Assembly: GCF_004123835.1 (NCBI RefSeq)
Contig: NZ_MZMU01000003.1
Span: forward strand, 124,001 to 188,000
Reading direction: 5' to 3'
Source: Rhizobium leguminosarum
GTDB lineage: Bacteria; Pseudomonadota; Alphaproteobacteria; Rhizobiales; Rhizobiaceae
DNA length: 64,000 nucleotides
The notes under the pieces are model-generated. The model searched no databases. It was not told where the DNA came from and saw only the letters and a program-made list of their open reading frames with translations. The stretch's first letter is position 1. Every line of letters begins with the position of its first letter. Positions 36,950-46,887 of the stretch are shown in pieces. Made by a program: the position numbers and the translations under genes.

Positions 36950-37723
36950 ATGGCCTATGAGACTCTGATCGTCGAAACCCGAGGCAATGTCGGCCTCGTC
37001 ACGCTGAACCGGCCGCAGGCGCTGAACGCGCTGAACTCCACCGTCCTGAAGGAGCTGAAAGAGGCCTATGCCGCCTTCCACGCCGACGAGACGGTCGGGG
37101 CGATCGTGCTGACCGGTTCCGAGCGCGCCTTTGCTGCCGGCGCCGATATCAAGGAGATGCAGCCGCTTGAGTTCGCCGATATCTATAAGAGTGATTTCAT
37201 CAGCGGCTGGGATGAGGTCGCCAAGGCGCGCAAGCCGGTGATCGCCGCCGTCAGCGGCTTTGCGCTCGGCGGCGGCTGCGAGCTCGCCATGATGTGCGAT
37301 TTCATCATCGCCTCGGAGACGGCGAAGTTCGGCCAGCCGGAAATCACCCTCGGCGTCATTCCCGGCATGGGCGGCTCGCAGCGGCTGACGCGCGCCGTCG
37401 GCAAGGCGAAGGCAATGGATCTCATCCTGACCGGCCGCATGATGGATGCGGCCGAGGCGGAACGATCGGGACTCGTTTCGCGTGTGGTGGCGCCCGAGCG
37501 TCTGCTCGACGAGGCTTTTGCCGCGGCCGAAAAGATCGCTTCGCTTTCGCGCCCCTCGGTGATGATGGCCAAGGAGGCGGTCAACCGCGCATTCGAGACG
37601 ACGCTGGAGGAGGGCTTGCGTTTCGAGCGCCGCCTGTTTCACAGTCTCTTTGCCACCGACGACCAGAAAGAAGGCATGGCGGCCTTCGTCGAGAAGCGCA
37701 AACCGGCTTTTACGCACCGTTGA
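36950..37723 (+). CDS. Enoyl-CoA hydratase
   Basis: Crotonase-fold enzyme of 257 residues that hydrates trans-2-enoyl-CoA in fatty acid beta-oxidation. Oxyanion-hole segments [11 protein letters not shown] (60-70) and [16 protein letters not shown], with both catalytic glutamates present: E111 (GGGCE) and E131 (QPEITLG). Retaining both Glu indicates a true hydratase. Start ATG 36950 (MAYETLIVE). It lies between mutM and rpsT, a common rhizobial arrangement. Confidence 0.93.
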   Translation: MAYETLIVETRGNVGLVTLNRPQALNALNSTVLKELKEAYAAFHADETVGAIVLTGSERAFAAGADIKEMQPLEFADIYKSDFISGWDEVAKARKPVIAAVSGFALGGGCELAMMCDFIIASETAKFGQPEITLGVIPGMGGSQRLTRAVGKAKAMDLILTGRMMDAAEAERSGLVSRVVAPERLLDEAFAAAEKIASLSRPSVMMAKEAVNRAFETTLEEGLRFERRLFHSLFATDDQKEGMAAFVEKRKPAFTHR

Positions 37724-37915
37724 ATGCTTTTAGGCGCTTACCGGTGGTAAAGCTTGAAAATCCGCGTTGACGTGGGCCGGCTTTAGAGTTATATGCCCGC
37801 CCACGGTTCGGAAAGCCGGTTTGGTTTTCCGCGATTGCTCCCGCATTGCTGGATTTTGTGGCCGCAGGGCCCGCGGTAATGGCGGAGTTTGTTCGAATTC
37901 TTGAGAGAGGCATCC

Positions 37916-38194
37916 ATGGCCAATACAACTTCGGCGAAAAAAGCGACCCGCAAGATCGCCCGCCGTACCGACGTCAATAAGGCTCGTCGCTCGCGCGTTC
38001 GTACTTTCGTTCGCCAGGTCGAAGAGGCCATCGCATCCGGTGACGCCACCAAGGCGAAGGAAGCTTTCCTGGCTGCTCAGCCCGAGCTTGCCCGCGCCGC
38101 CAGCAAGGGTGTGCTGCATGCCAACACGGCATCGCGCAAGGTCTCGCGTCTGGCCGCTCGTGTGAAGGCTCTTTCGGTCACCACGACCGCGTAA
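37916..38194 (+). CDS. rpsT: 30S ribosomal protein S20
   Basis: Primary 16S-rRNA-binding protein of the small subunit; 92 residues, rich in Lys, Arg and Ala, with the family start [20 protein letters not shown] 37916 follows GAGAGAGG. A 192-bp leader precedes it, and a strong terminator (38225-38250) follows, so it is a single-gene unit upstream of dnaA. Confidence 0.97.
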   Translation: MANTTSAKKATRKIARRTDVNKARRSRVRTFVRQVEEAIASGDATKAKEAFLAAQPELARAASKGVLHANTASRKVSRLAARVKALSVTTTA

Positions 38195-38224
38195 TCTTCC
38201 GTTAACGACTTCTTCTTTATGATT

Positions 38225-38250
38225 AGCCCGGTAATTTTACCGGGCTTTTT
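38225..38250 (+). terminator. rpsT Rho-independent terminator
   Basis: AGCCCGGTAA pairs perfectly with TTACCGGGCT (10-bp stem, 2-nt loop) and runs into TTTTT. Confidence 0.92.
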
Positions 38251-38321
38251 CGATTCAACCGATCAGCCCCTGCATGGTTAATCTCACGACTGTTTCGTGT
38301 CAGCGCCATGACAGGAAAAAT

Positions 38322-38330
38322 TGTGTAAAA
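38322..38330 (-). promoter_or_regulatory. Single DnaA-box candidate upstream of dnaA
   Basis: Reads TTTTACACA on the minus strand, fitting TTWTNCACA. I found no second match nearby, so autoregulation of dnaA is more likely than an origin. Confidence 0.45.
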
Positions 38331-38558
38331 ACAATGACTTGCGCAAGGATGCTTTTGCACTGCGCGACTCTGCCCCAAGCTTCCGGGACCACAGGCGAGT
38401 CAAGAGGATTTTATTTTTTTTTCTTTCAATGCGTGTCAAAATAGCCCGAACGGGGAATCTCTTTGATTCAACTGCGATTCTTTTTTGACGCTGGTGTGAC
38501 GCCCGAAAAGGGCAGGCGGAGTCAATGGCCGCTTGTTAATTTTGCGTAAAATTCATCG

Positions 38559-38587
38559 TTGATATTGCCTTTTGATCCTGCCTAAAT
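38559..38587 (+). promoter_or_regulatory. Candidate dnaA promoter
   Basis: TTGATA (38559-38564), 17 bp, CTAAAT (38582-38587). If used, the dnaA leader would be about 455 nt long. Judged by eye only. Confidence 0.3.
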
Positions 38588-39048
38588 GGCTTTCAACAAA
38601 GGGCGCGGACATCACCTGCAGAAGCTCGGTTTTAACTGCCACGTCGGCAGGGCGATAAGTTTGTGCCGTTTGTTACGGAGCATTGCGCTTCCGTTTTTTC
38701 AAGCACTCGACGGATTTGAGCCGTAACGTGGCTGTTACGGAGCGCGGATGTTTTGTGCCTTCAGCGGCCACACGTTTAAGGCGAGGCCACCGGAGAAGGT
38801 AAAGTAATATTGCGTTCGGGCTGGTCGGCCGAAAACGAGGTTCGACCGCCAGCCTGGCACGGAAAGCCGATGAAGGTTGCCGCATGAACGCGGCACCTGC
38901 AACGGACTTCTGTGCCGGTCTTTAGGGGCCATTGTTTGAGTGAACCGGCAGGTGAGCGGCTCATGAGGATCCGCCAGCCCGCCAAAGCGGGGAATGATCG
39001 GGCGGCCGTTTTAGCGGATGCCGCCCGGTGGAATTGAAAGGCGGCATT

Positions 39049-40599
39049 ATGCAGATGACTACGATGACGACGGGCGGGCTCAACAATGGGGATGCGGCAC
39101 CGCAGGCGTTCGGCTCAATTCGCCTGGAAGCGGCGGAAGTAAAGGCGGATATGAAGCAGAACGTATTGTTTGAGCGCGTCAGTGCGCGCTTGAAGGCTCA
39201 GGTCGGTCAGGATGTCTACGCCAGCTGGTTCGCCAGGCTGAAGCTGCATTCGATATCGAAGAGCGTCGTTCGCCTTTCGGTCCCCACGACCTTCCTGAAG
39301 TCGTGGATCAACAATCGTTATCTCGATCTCATCACCGGTCTGTTCCAGGCCGAGGATCCGGAAATTCTGAAAATCGAAGTCCTGGTGCGCACGGCAACGC
39401 GCCACGGCACGAAGGCGCTCGATGAGGCGGTCGCGCCGGAACCAGCCGCCCCCACGCAGATGCGCCGCCCGACAAGCGCGCAGCCGGCCGGTCAGGCCGT
39501 CCAGCAGGCGGTTTCGGCTGTTGCCGCCGCAAGGCCTGCAAGCTTTGGCTCGCCGCTCTTCGGTTCGCCGCTCGATAGCCGCTTTACCTTCGACACCTTC
39601 GTCGAAGGCAGCTCGAACCGGGTAGCACTTGCGGCTGCAAAGACGATCGCGGAAGCCGGTCAGGGCGCCGTGCGCTTCAACCCGCTCTTTATCCATTCGA
39701 CCGTCGGTCTCGGCAAGACCCACCTGCTGCAGGCGGTCGCCAATGCGGCGGTGCAGAACCCGCGGGCGCTGCGCGTCGTCTATCTGACGGCCGAATATTT
39801 CATGTGGCGCTTCGCCACCGCGATCCGCGACAATGATGCGCTGACGCTGAAGGATTCGCTGCGCAACATCGATCTCTTGATCATCGACGACATGCAGTTC
39901 CTGCAGGGCAAGATGATCCAGCATGAATTCTGCCATCTCCTGAACATGCTGCTCGACAGCGCCAAGCAGGTCGTCGTTGCCGCCGACCGTGCGCCTTGGG
40001 AGCTGGAGTCGCTCGATCCCCGCGTTCGCTCGCGCCTGCAGGGCGGTGTGGCGATCGAACTCGACGCGCCGGATTACGAGATGCGTCTCGAAATCCTCAA
40101 GCGTCGCCTGGCCGTCGCCCGGCTCGAAGATCCGTCGCTCGAAATTCCGGCCGAACTGCTCCAGCACGTTGCTCGCAACGTCACGGCCAGCGGCCGCGAA
40201 CTCGAGGGCGCCTTCAACCAGCTGGTCTTCCGCCGCTCCTTCGAGCCGAACCTGTCGATCGAACGCGTCGACGAACTGCTCGCCCATCTGGTCGGCTCCG
40301 GCGAGCCTCGCCGTGTGCGCATCGAGGATATCCAGCGCATCGTCGCAAGGCATTACAACGTCTCGCGCCAGGAACTGGTGTCGAACCGCCGCACCCGCGT
40401 CATCGTCAAGCCGCGCCAGATCGCCATGTATCTGTCGAAGACGCTGACGCCGCGCTCCTTCCCGGAGATCGGCCGCCGTTTCGGCGGGCGCGATCACACG
40501 ACCGTGCTGCACGCCGTGCGCAAGATCGAGGAGCTGATTTCGGGAGACACCAAGCTTTCGCACGAAGTCGAGCTTCTGAAGCGACTGATCAACGAATAA
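39049..40599 (+). CDS. dnaA: Chromosomal replication initiator DnaA
   Basis: AAA+ initiator protein that opens the chromosomal origin. Start ATG 39049 with GAAAGG at 39036-39041; a GTG at 39028 is in frame but less well placed. At 516 residues: N-terminal DnaB/DiaA interaction domain (about 38-105, [10 protein letters not shown]), a Pro/Ala-rich linker, AAA+ core with Walker [12 protein letters not shown] and Walker [11 protein letters not shown], and C-terminal DNA-binding domain with the signature [17 protein letters not shown]. It is monocistronic with its own terminator. Confidence 0.97.
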   Translation: MQMTTMTTGGLNNGDAAPQAFGSIRLEAAEVKADMKQNVLFERVSARLKAQVGQDVYASWFARLKLHSISKSVVRLSVPTTFLKSWINNRYLDLITGLFQAEDPEILKIEVLVRTATRHGTKALDEAVAPEPAAPTQMRRPTSAQPAGQAVQQAVSAVAAARPASFGSPLFGSPLDSRFTFDTFVEGSSNRVALAAAKTIAEAGQGAVRFNPLFIHSTVGLGKTHLLQAVANAAVQNPRALRVVYLTAEYFMWRFATAIRDNDALTLKDSLRNIDLLIIDDMQFLQGKMIQHEFCHLLNMLLDSAKQVVVAADRAPWELESLDPRVRSRLQGGVAIELDAPDYEMRLEILKRRLAVARLEDPSLEIPAELLQHVARNVTASGRELEGAFNQLVFRRSFEPNLSIERVDELLAHLVGSGEPRRVRIEDIQRIVARHYNVSRQELVSNRRTRVIVKPRQIAMYLSKTLTPRSFPEIGRRFGGRDHTTVLHAVRKIEELISGDTKLSHEVELLKRLINE

Positions 40600-40623
40600 T
40601 CGACTAGTTTTTCCGAAAAATCC

Positions 40624-40653
40624 ACGGCCGGAAGCGATTCCGGCCGTTTTCCT
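40624..40653 (+). terminator. dnaA Rho-independent terminator
   Basis: ACGGCCGGAA/TTCCGGCCGT perfect 10-bp stem, GCGA loop, then TTTTCCTTT. Confidence 0.88.
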
Positions 40654-40736
40654 TTATAAGTTTTTTATTCTATACCTCCCGCGCATTACGTGCATGTCAA
40701 AGACTGAAGCGCCAAAACGGCGCGTGGGAGGAATGA

Positions 40737-41819
40737 ATGAGTTTTGAAAAGATCGCCGTTCTCGGCCTGGGCAAGGTCGGACGGCTGGCGGCTACGCTGT
40801 TGCATGAAGGCGGCTTCGAGGTCATCGGCGTCGATGCGCAATTGCCGCTGAGCGACGTCCCCTTCAAGTGCCGCACCGGCGATATCTCCGACCCGCAAGT
40901 GATCGGAGAACTGCTCTCGAATGTCGAGGCGGTGCTGTCCTGCCTGCCTTATCACTTGAACATCGAGCTGGCGCGCGCCGCCCACCTTGCCGGCATTCAT
41001 TATTTCGATCTGACCGAAGACGTTCCGACCACCAATTTCATCATCGAACTGTCGAAGACCGCCCGCGGCCTGATGGCGCCCCAATGCGGCCTGGCGCCGG
41101 GTTTCGTCGGCATCGTCGGCGCAAGCCTGGCCGACGGCTTCGATCGCTGCCGGTCGATCCGCATGCGCGTCGGCGCCCTGCCGCAGCATCCGACCGGGTT
41201 GCTTGGCTATGCCTTCAACTGGTCGCCTGAGGGCGTCGTCAACGAATATCTGAACGACTGCGAGGTCATCGAGGGCGGTGTGCGCAAGCTCGTCTCGCCG
41301 ATGGAATGGCACGAGACCGTCTATGTCGGCGGCGTCAAGCTCGAAGCCTTCACGACGTCGGGCGGCCTTGGCACCATGTGCGACACGATGCTCGGCAAGA
41401 TCGACAATCTCGACTACAAGACCATGCGTTATCCCGGCCATATGGAGCTGATGAACTTTTTCTTCCACGAGCTGTTGATGCGCGACAAGCGCAAGCTCGC
41501 CGGCGAGATCCTGACCAATGCCAAGCCGCCGGTTGAAGACGATGTCGTCTATGTCCATGTCGCCGCCGAAGGCACCGAGAATGGCAGCCTGCGCCGCAAG
41601 GAGTTCGTGCGCGCCTATTACCCGATCGAGATTGCCGGGGCGCGCCGCACGGCGATCGCCTGGACGACGTCAGCCTCCGTCGTCGCCGTCATCGAGATGG
41701 TCCGCGACGGTCTGCTGCCGGCGACCGGCTTCCTGCACCAGGAGCATATTCCGTTGGAGATGTTCCTGAAAACGCCGACCGGCAGCCTCTTCAAGGCGGG
41801 TGCCACCAGCCACGGCTGA
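40737..41819 (+). CDS. Saccharopine dehydrogenase-family oxidoreductase
   Basis: A 360-residue NAD(P)-dependent enzyme. N-terminal Rossmann domain with VLGLGKVGRLAATLL (residues 8-22), then the SCLPYHLNIELARAA and GIHYFDLTED blocks and a C-terminal catalytic domain with LAPGFVGIVGASLA. The family includes saccharopine, carboxynorspermidine and lysine dehydrogenases; sequence alone does not choose between them. It lies alone between dnaA and the converging hemW. Confidence 0.85.
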   Translation: MSFEKIAVLGLGKVGRLAATLLHEGGFEVIGVDAQLPLSDVPFKCRTGDISDPQVIGELLSNVEAVLSCLPYHLNIELARAAHLAGIHYFDLTEDVPTTNFIIELSKTARGLMAPQCGLAPGFVGIVGASLADGFDRCRSIRMRVGALPQHPTGLLGYAFNWSPEGVVNEYLNDCEVIEGGVRKLVSPMEWHETVYVGGVKLEAFTTSGGLGTMCDTMLGKIDNLDYKTMRYPGHMELMNFFFHELLMRDKRKLAGEILTNAKPPVEDDVVYVHVAAEGTENGSLRRKEFVRAYYPIEIAGARRTAIAWTTSASVVAVIEMVRDGLLPATGFLHQEHIPLEMFLKTPTGSLFKAGATSHG

Positions 41820-41832
41820 GACATGCCTTCCT

Positions 41833-41861
41833 GCGCGGCGGTGATGTCAATGCCGCCGCGC
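41833..41861. terminator. Hairpin between converging genes
   Basis: GCGCGGCGG (41833-41841) pairs exactly with CCGCCGCGC (41853-41861). No T-run on either strand, so termination is only possible. It lies between the stops of the saccharopine-dehydrogenase-like gene and hemW. Confidence 0.4.
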
Positions 41862-41886
41862 CGCAAATCCACGCATCGTATGGGTG

Positions 41887-43089
41887 TCAGCAGGCGAGAT
41901 CGGCGACGACGGAATCGAGGATCAGCATGCCCGACGGCGTGCATCGCAGGCGTGAATTGCCGATCCGCTCGATGAATTTGTGTTCGAGCAGGAATTCCTC
42001 GCGTTTCGGGTCGAGGTCGCGGCCCGAAAGCTGCTGCCAGCGGGCGAGATCGACGCCTTCTCTCAGCCGCAGCCCCATCAGCAGCAGCTCGTCGGACTGC
42101 TCCTCGAAGCCGAGCCGCTCCTCGTCGAGAATGCCGTGCCCGTCGCGCTCGACCATGTCGAGCCAGGCTTCCGGCTTGCGCTCGGTCGCCGTGGCGAGCT
42201 TCTCCGGGCCACGCGTCAGCCGGCCGTGGGCGCCCGGGCCGATGCCGGCATAATCGCCGTAACGCCAGTAGGTCAGGTTATGCCGGCTTTCAGCCCCCGG
42301 CCGGGCGTGATTGGAAACCTCGTAGGCCGGCATGCCCTCGCGCGCGGTGATCTCCTGCGTCGCTTCGTAGAGCAATGCCGATTGCTCGCCGTCCGGTACG
42401 ATCAGTTTGCCGGCCTTGTGCAGGCCGTAGAAGGGCGTGCCTTCCTCGATGGTCAGCTGATAGAGCGAAAGATGGTCGACCGCATAGGAGATCGCTTGCC
42501 TCAGTTCCTTTTCCCATTCCTCGACCGTCTGCTCCGGCCGGGCATAGATCAGGTCGAAGGACATGCGCGGGAAGATGTCGCGTGCCAGCCTTATCGCCTT
42601 CAGCGCGTCGGCGACATCATGCAGCCGGCCGAGGAATTTCAGATCCCGGTCGTTCAGCGCCTGCACGCCGAGCGAGACGCGATTGACGCCGGCTGCCCGG
42701 TAGCCGCGGAAGCGTTCGGCCTCGACGCTCGAAGGGTTGGCCTCCATGGTGATCTCGATGCCGGCAGGCACATGCCAGTGCCGTGCAATGCCGTCGAGAA
42801 TGGCCGAGACCGTTTCCGGCTTCATCAGCGAGGGCGTGCCGCCGCCGAGGAATATGCTCGTCACCGTCTTCGGCCCGCTCATCGCCCGGACCGCCGCCAT
42901 CTCCTTCAGGAAGGCGGCCGTAAAGCGCTCCTGATCCACCGGCTGGTGGCGCACATGGCTGTTGAAGTCGCAATAGGGACACTTCGCCGCGCAGAAGGGC
43001 CAATGCACATAGACGCCGAAGCCCGGCTCGCCGGTATCTGGCAGCAGAGCCGCGTCGCGCGAGATGCTTGGCGTGTCGAAATTGCCCAC
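41887..43089 (-). CDS. hemW: Radical SAM heme chaperone HemW
   Basis: A 400-residue radical SAM protein related to oxygen-independent coproporphyrinogen oxidase. The cluster motif is FCAAKCPYCDFNSH (CxxxCxxC) near residues 32-45, followed by LGGGTPSLM and the ANPSSVE segment. HemW proteins lack the extra N-terminal Cys context of true HemN and act as heme-insertion chaperones. It starts 9 bp after rdgB, in a unit of rph, VOC gene, rdgB and hemW. Confidence 0.92.
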   Translation of the reverse strand: MGNFDTPSISRDAALLPDTGEPGFGVYVHWPFCAAKCPYCDFNSHVRHQPVDQERFTAAFLKEMAAVRAMSGPKTVTSIFLGGGTPSLMKPETVSAILDGIARHWHVPAGIEITMEANPSSVEAERFRGYRAAGVNRVSLGVQALNDRDLKFLGRLHDVADALKAIRLARDIFPRMSFDLIYARPEQTVEEWEKELRQAISYAVDHLSLYQLTIEEGTPFYGLHKAGKLIVPDGEQSALLYEATQEITAREGMPAYEVSNHARPGAESRHNLTYWRYGDYAGIGPGAHGRLTRGPEKLATATERKPEAWLDMVERDGHGILDEERLGFEEQSDELLLMGLRLREGVDLARWQQLSGRDLDPKREEFLLEHKFIERIGNSRLRCTPSGMLILDSVVADLAC

Positions 43090-43098
43090 GGACCGACC

Positions 43099-43743
43099 TT
43101 ATGCCTCCAGGCAGGTTTCAACAAAGAGTTTGAAGGCGCGGGCCCGGTGCGACAGCGCTTGCGGCTTGCCGACGTTCCAGCCGTGTTTTTCCTCGCCGCT
43201 CATTTCGCCGAAGGTGATGTCGTAGCCCTCAGGCTGGAAGACCGGGTCGTAGCCGAAGCCCTGCGTGCCGCGCGGCGGCCAGACGACGCTGCCTTCCACC
43301 TCGCCGCGGAACAGCTCCGTATGCCCATCCGGCCAGGCGAGGCAGAGCACGCTGATGAAACGCGCCGTGCGCTGTTCCGGCTTTGTCGCGCCGGCATCCT
43401 GCAGCGCCTTTTCCACCTTGGCCATCGCCATGTCGAAATCGCGCGTGCCGTCCGCCCTTTCCGCCCAATTGGCGGTGTAGACACCGGGATCGCCGCCGAG
43501 TGCATCGACCACCAGCCCGGAATCGTCCGAAAGCGCCGGCATGCCAGCGGCATTGGCCGAGGCGACCGCCTTGATCGTCGCATTCTCCTCGAAGCTCGTG
43601 CCGGTCTCATCCGGTTCGACGAAGTTCAGCTCGGCGGCCGACTTGGCGGTGAAGCCGAGCGGCCCGATCAATTCCTGGATCTCGCGGATCTTGCCGGCAT
43701 TGTGGCTGGCGACGACGATGGTCTTCGTTTCAAGCTTGCGCAT
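43099..43743 (-). CDS. rdgB: dITP/XTP pyrophosphatase
   Basis: House-cleaning nucleotide pyrophosphatase (214 residues) that removes dITP, XTP and related deaminated purine nucleotides. N-terminal [15 protein letters not shown], active-site [22 protein letters not shown] and C-terminal GFGYDPVF block are all present. Its stop is 9 bp before hemW; its start directly abuts the VOC gene stop (43743/43744). Confidence 0.95.
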   Translation of the reverse strand: MRKLETKTIVVASHNAGKIREIQELIGPLGFTAKSAAELNFVEPDETGTSFEENATIKAVASANAAGMPALSDDSGLVVDALGGDPGVYTANWAERADGTRDFDMAMAKVEKALQDAGATKPEQRTARFISVLCLAWPDGHTELFRGEVEGSVVWPPRGTQGFGYDPVFQPEGYDITFGEMSGEEKHGWNVGKPQALSHRARAFKLFVETCLEA

Positions 43744-44169
43744 TCAGATATCCTGTTCGATGCCCCAGATTTTAGCCTCCGCGCATTCCAGGCTGTTGCC
43801 GGCCGGATCGCGGAAATAGATCGAGCGGCCGCCATTCGGCCAGTGCACTTCGGACTCGATCGCGACACCGGCCGCCGTCAGCCGTTCGGCCATGGCATCG
43901 ATATTGCGTCCAGACACCCGGAAACAGGCATGGCCCTGGCCGCTCGTGCCGTGCGGCGGCACCTGCAGTGCTTCAGGCGCCGGCGGCTTCACCGTTTCCT
44001 TAGGGTTGAAGACCAGGAGAACGCCCGGCCCGCAGCGGAAGAAGACATGCCGGTTGGCGGCGCGGGCGATCTTTTCAAGCCCGAGAACGTCTTCGTAAAA
44101 CGTCTCGGCCTGGTCGAGATCCCGCGCATAGAGCGCCGTTTCCAACATGCCTTCCAGCATGGGGTTCAT
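43744..44169 (-). CDS. VOC-family (glyoxalase/bleomycin-resistance fold) protein
   Basis: A 141-residue VOC protein. Start ATG 44167-44169 overlaps the rph stop by 4 bp (ATGA), which favours [13 protein letters not shown] over the internal ATG three codons later. Two babbb modules; candidate metal ligands include the His in GQGHACFRV and the Glu in [12 protein letters not shown]. Substrate unknown. The conserved placement between rph and rdgB suggests a housekeeping role, but I have no direct evidence. Confidence 0.83.
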   Translation of the reverse strand: MNPMLEGMLETALYARDLDQAETFYEDVLGLEKIARAANRHVFFRCGPGVLLVFNPKETVKPPAPEALQVPPHGTSGQGHACFRVSGRNIDAMAERLTAAGVAIESEVHWPNGGRSIYFRDPAGNSLECAEAKIWGIEQDI

Positions 44170-44885
44170 CCTTCGACGGCTTGCTTCTGCAGCGCCACGA
44201 GTTCGCCGATGCCGTTTCTGGCAAGCTGCATCAGCGAGGTGAATTCGCCCTCGCTGAACGGCGTGCCTTCGGCCGTGCCCTGAATCTCGACGATCCCGCC
44301 GGTGCCCGTCATGACGAAGTTCGCATCGGTCTCGGCCGAGGAATCCTCGAGGTAATCGAGATCGATCACCGGCTGGCTGGCGAAGATACCGCAGGAGATA
44401 GCGGCGACATGATCCTTCAGGACCCGGTCGACCTTGATCATGTTGCGGCTTTCCATCCATTTCAGGCAGTCGTAAAGCGCGATCCAGCCGCCGGTGATCG
44501 AGGCTGTCCGCGTGCCGCCATCGGCCTGGATGACGTCGCAATCGAGCGTGATCTGCCGTTCGCCGAGCGCCTGCAGGTCGACGACGGCGCGCAGCGACCG
44601 GCCGATCAGCCGCTGGATTTCCTGGGTGCGGCCGCCCTGCTTGCCGGCGGCGGCTTCGCGCTTCATGCGTTCGCCGGTCGCCCGCGGCAGCATGCCGTAT
44701 TCGGCCGTGACCCAGCCCTTGCCGGTATTGCGCAGCCATGGCGGCGTCTTTTCTTCGAGGCTCGCCGTGCAGAGCACATGCGTATCGCCGAACTTCACCA
44801 GGCAGGAGCCTTCCGCATGCTTGGAAAAATTGCGCTCGAACGAGACCTTGCGCATCTGGTCGATTTTTCTGCCTGAAGGCCGCAT
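44166..44885 (-). CDS. rph: Ribonuclease PH
   Basis: Phosphorolytic 3'-5' exoribonuclease that trims tRNA precursors; 239 residues forming a hexameric ring. Start [12 protein letters not shown], phosphate-binding [17 protein letters not shown], and [18 protein letters not shown] are typical. First gene of the rph-VOC-rdgB-hemW unit, divergent from hrcA across 128 bp. Confidence 0.96.
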   Translation of the reverse strand: MRPSGRKIDQMRKVSFERNFSKHAEGSCLVKFGDTHVLCTASLEEKTPPWLRNTGKGWVTAEYGMLPRATGERMKREAAAGKQGGRTQEIQRLIGRSLRAVVDLQALGERQITLDCDVIQADGGTRTASITGGWIALYDCLKWMESRNMIKVDRVLKDHVAAISCGIFASQPVIDLDYLEDSSAETDANFVMTGTGGIVEIQGTAEGTPFSEGEFTSLMQLARNGIGELVALQKQAVEG

Positions 44886-45013
44886 TCTTATCTCCTGGGG
44901 TTTATTTGACCGCTTCTACGATTGGCGGCGCTCATTTGCAAATTCCCTTTTGCCACGGGTGTTAGTTTGACTTACTTTTCGGGAAGTATCATCAGCACGG
45001 GTTCGAAAGCTTC

Positions 45014-46102
45014 ATGGGCATCAGGTCGACGTCGGTTTCGGATGCCGTAGCTGCGCTGGACGAGCGCTCCAGGGAAATTTTTCGTCGCATCGTCGAAGGT
45101 TATCTGGAAAGCGGCGAGCCGCTCGGTTCGCGCAACCTGTCCCGTATCCTGCCGATGTCGCTGTCGCCGGCCTCGGTGCGCAACGTCATGAGCGATCTCG
45201 AAGAGCTCGGCCTGATCTATTCGCCGCATGTCAGCGCCGGTCGGTTGCCGACCCAGATCGGCCTGCGCTTCTTCGTCGATGCCTTCATGCAGGTCGGCGA
45301 TCTCTCCGCCGAGGAACGCGCCAACATCGACCGCCAGGTGCGGGCCGAAAGCGGCGGCAATCCCGTCGAATCGATGATGAACGAGGCAAGCCGCATGTTG
45401 TCAGGCATTTCGCGCGGCGCCGGCCTCGTCATCACCTCGAAAAGCGATCCGGTGCTGAAACATGTCGAGTTCATCCGGCTCGAACCGACAAAGGCGCTGG
45501 CCGTGCTCGTCGGCGATCACGATCAGGTGGAAAACCGCATCATCGAGCTGCCGGCGGGCGTCACCTCCTCACAGCTGACCGAGGCGGCGAATTTTCTCAA
45601 TGCCCATATGTCCGGCCAGACCCTGCCTGAGCTTCGCAAACAATTAAGCCGGTTGAAGGACGACGTCCGTCACGAGCTCGATGCCCTGTCGCGCGATCTG
45701 GTCGAGCGCGGCATTGCTGTCTGGGCCGGGAGCCCGGACGAGGGAAAGCCGACGCAGCTGATCATCCGCGGCCGCGCCAACCTGCTCGAAGGTCTCGCCG
45801 GCGCCGAGGACCTCGACCGGTTGCGCCTGCTGTTCGACGATCTCGAGAAGAAGGACAGCCTGATCGAGATCCTCAATCTCGCCGAAAGCGGTTCGGGCGT
45901 GCGCATTTTCATCGGTTCGGAAAACAAGCTCTTCTCGCTGTCCGGCTCGTCGCTCATCGTCGCGCCCTATCGTGACGACGACGATCGCATCGTCGGTGCC
46001 GTCGGCGTCATCGGCCCGACGCGCCTCAATTATTCCCGCATCGTGCCGATGGTGGATTATACAGCCCAGCTCGTCTCCCGCCTTTCGCGCAATCAGCTTT
46101 GA
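45014..46102 (+). CDS. hrcA: Heat-inducible transcription repressor HrcA
   Basis: A 362-residue repressor of groESL-type operons that binds CIRCE sites. N-terminal winged helix (LGSRNLSRILPMSLSPASVRNVMSDLEELG), an inserted dimerising domain, and a GAF-like C-domain with GVIGPTRLNYSRIVPMVDY. I found no CIRCE inverted repeat at its own promoter. grpE follows 110 bp downstream. Confidence 0.95.
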   Translation: MGIRSTSVSDAVAALDERSREIFRRIVEGYLESGEPLGSRNLSRILPMSLSPASVRNVMSDLEELGLIYSPHVSAGRLPTQIGLRFFVDAFMQVGDLSAEERANIDRQVRAESGGNPVESMMNEASRMLSGISRGAGLVITSKSDPVLKHVEFIRLEPTKALAVLVGDHDQVENRIIELPAGVTSSQLTEAANFLNAHMSGQTLPELRKQLSRLKDDVRHELDALSRDLVERGIAVWAGSPDEGKPTQLIIRGRANLLEGLAGAEDLDRLRLLFDDLEKKDSLIEILNLAESGSGVRIFIGSENKLFSLSGSSLIVAPYRDDDDRIVGAVGVIGPTRLNYSRIVPMVDYTAQLVSRLSRNQL

Positions 46103-46149
46103 CGCGCAGCTACCAAGTGCGCGGAATTTTCGCTTCTTTGTCACGCAGA

Positions 46150-46178
46150 CTTGATTTTTTTCGGTCAAACCTCGATAT
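46150..46178 (+). promoter_or_regulatory. Candidate RpoH (sigma32)-type promoter for grpE
   Basis: CTTGAT (46150-46155), about 15 bp, CTCGATAT (46171-46178), a reasonable match to CTTGAA-N(13-15)-CCCCATAT. A heat-shock promoter is expected for grpE. Confidence 0.4.
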
Positions 46179-46212
46179 CGGGCGCATCTGAAGACACCAA
46201 CCGGAGACCGTC

Positions 46213-46845
46213 ATGACCGATGACACGACGAAAAACGGACCTGACGCAACTGCGGCCGATGCCGCAGCCGACGCTGCCGCCTACGTCGAGAACGAAACTG
46301 CGCAGCAAGAGCCCGCCCAGCCGGACCCGATCGAGCTTCTGAAAGCCGAAAACGGCGAACTGCGCGACCGTTATCTGCGCCTTGCTGCCGAGATGGACAA
46401 TCTGCGCCGGCGCACCGAGCGCGAGGTGAAGGACGCCAAGTCCTATTCCGTCGCGGGTTTCGCGCGCGACATGCTCGCCGTCTCCGACAATCTGCGCCGC
46501 GCCCTTGATGCCATCTCTCCGGAGACCAAGGCTGCTGCCGATGCCGGCCTGAGCACGCTGATCGAGGGTGTCGAGATGACCGAGCGTGCCATGCTGTCGG
46601 CTCTCGAGCGCCACGGCGTTCGCAAGCTGGAGCCGGTTGGCCAGAAGTTCGATCCGAATTTCCATCAGGCGATGTTCGAGGTGCCGAACCCGGACGTGCC
46701 GAACAACACGGTCGTCCAGGTCGTGCAGGCAGGCTTCACCATCGGCGAGCGCGTGCTGCGCCCGGCCATGGTCGGCGTTGCCAAGGGCGGCCCGAAGCCG
46801 GCCGAAGCCGAAACCAATTCCGTCTTCGACGAGAAAGACGCTTAA
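46213..46845 (+). CDS. grpE: Nucleotide exchange factor GrpE
   Basis: Co-chaperone that drives ADP release from DnaK; 210 residues. An acidic, disordered N-terminus is followed by a long coiled coil ([20 protein letters not shown]) and the C-terminal beta domain with the family signature ([17 protein letters not shown] [16 protein letters not shown]). Start ATG 46213 behind GGAGACC. Confidence 0.96.
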   Translation: MTDDTTKNGPDATAADAAADAAAYVENETAQQEPAQPDPIELLKAENGELRDRYLRLAAEMDNLRRRTEREVKDAKSYSVAGFARDMLAVSDNLRRALDAISPETKAAADAGLSTLIEGVEMTERAMLSALERHGVRKLEPVGQKFDPNFHQAMFEVPNPDVPNNTVVQVVQAGFTIGERVLRPAMVGVAKGGPKPAEAETNSVFDEKDA

Positions 46846-46851
46846 GGTCGT

Positions 46852-46879
46852 TTCCCTTCCTGCTCAGGGAGGAAGGGAA
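46852..46879. terminator. Hairpin between converging grpE and nucleoside hydrolase genes
   Basis: TTCCCTTCCT (46852-46861) and AGGAAGGGAA (46870-46879) are perfect complements. No T-run follows; possibly a two-way terminator. Confidence 0.45.
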
Positions 46880-46887
46880 CCAAAGCT

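Larger units (their letters stand above)
38251..39048. other. Long non-coding dnaA upstream region
   Basis: About 800 bp without a credible gene. It holds an AT-rich run (ATTTTATTTTTTTTTC near 38408), one DnaA-box match (38322-38330), a promoter candidate (38559-38587) and two TGTTACGGAGC repeats (near 38673 and 38732). The shadow ORFs here have no protein-like features. Probably promoter plus a long regulated leader for dnaA. Confidence 0.6.

Noticed and set aside
38251..39048. Chromosomal origin of replication next to dnaA
   Set aside because: Only one good DnaA-box match was found. In Rhizobiales the origin is known near hemE, not dnaA. The AT-rich run alone is not enough.
41980..44283. 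767-codon open frame on the plus strand
   Set aside because: It is antisense to hemW, rdgB and the VOC gene, and its composition is that of a GC-skewed shadow frame with no recognisable domain.
44886..45013. CIRCE operator at hrcA
   Set aside because: No TTAGCACTC-N9-GAGTGCTAA-type inverted repeat is present.
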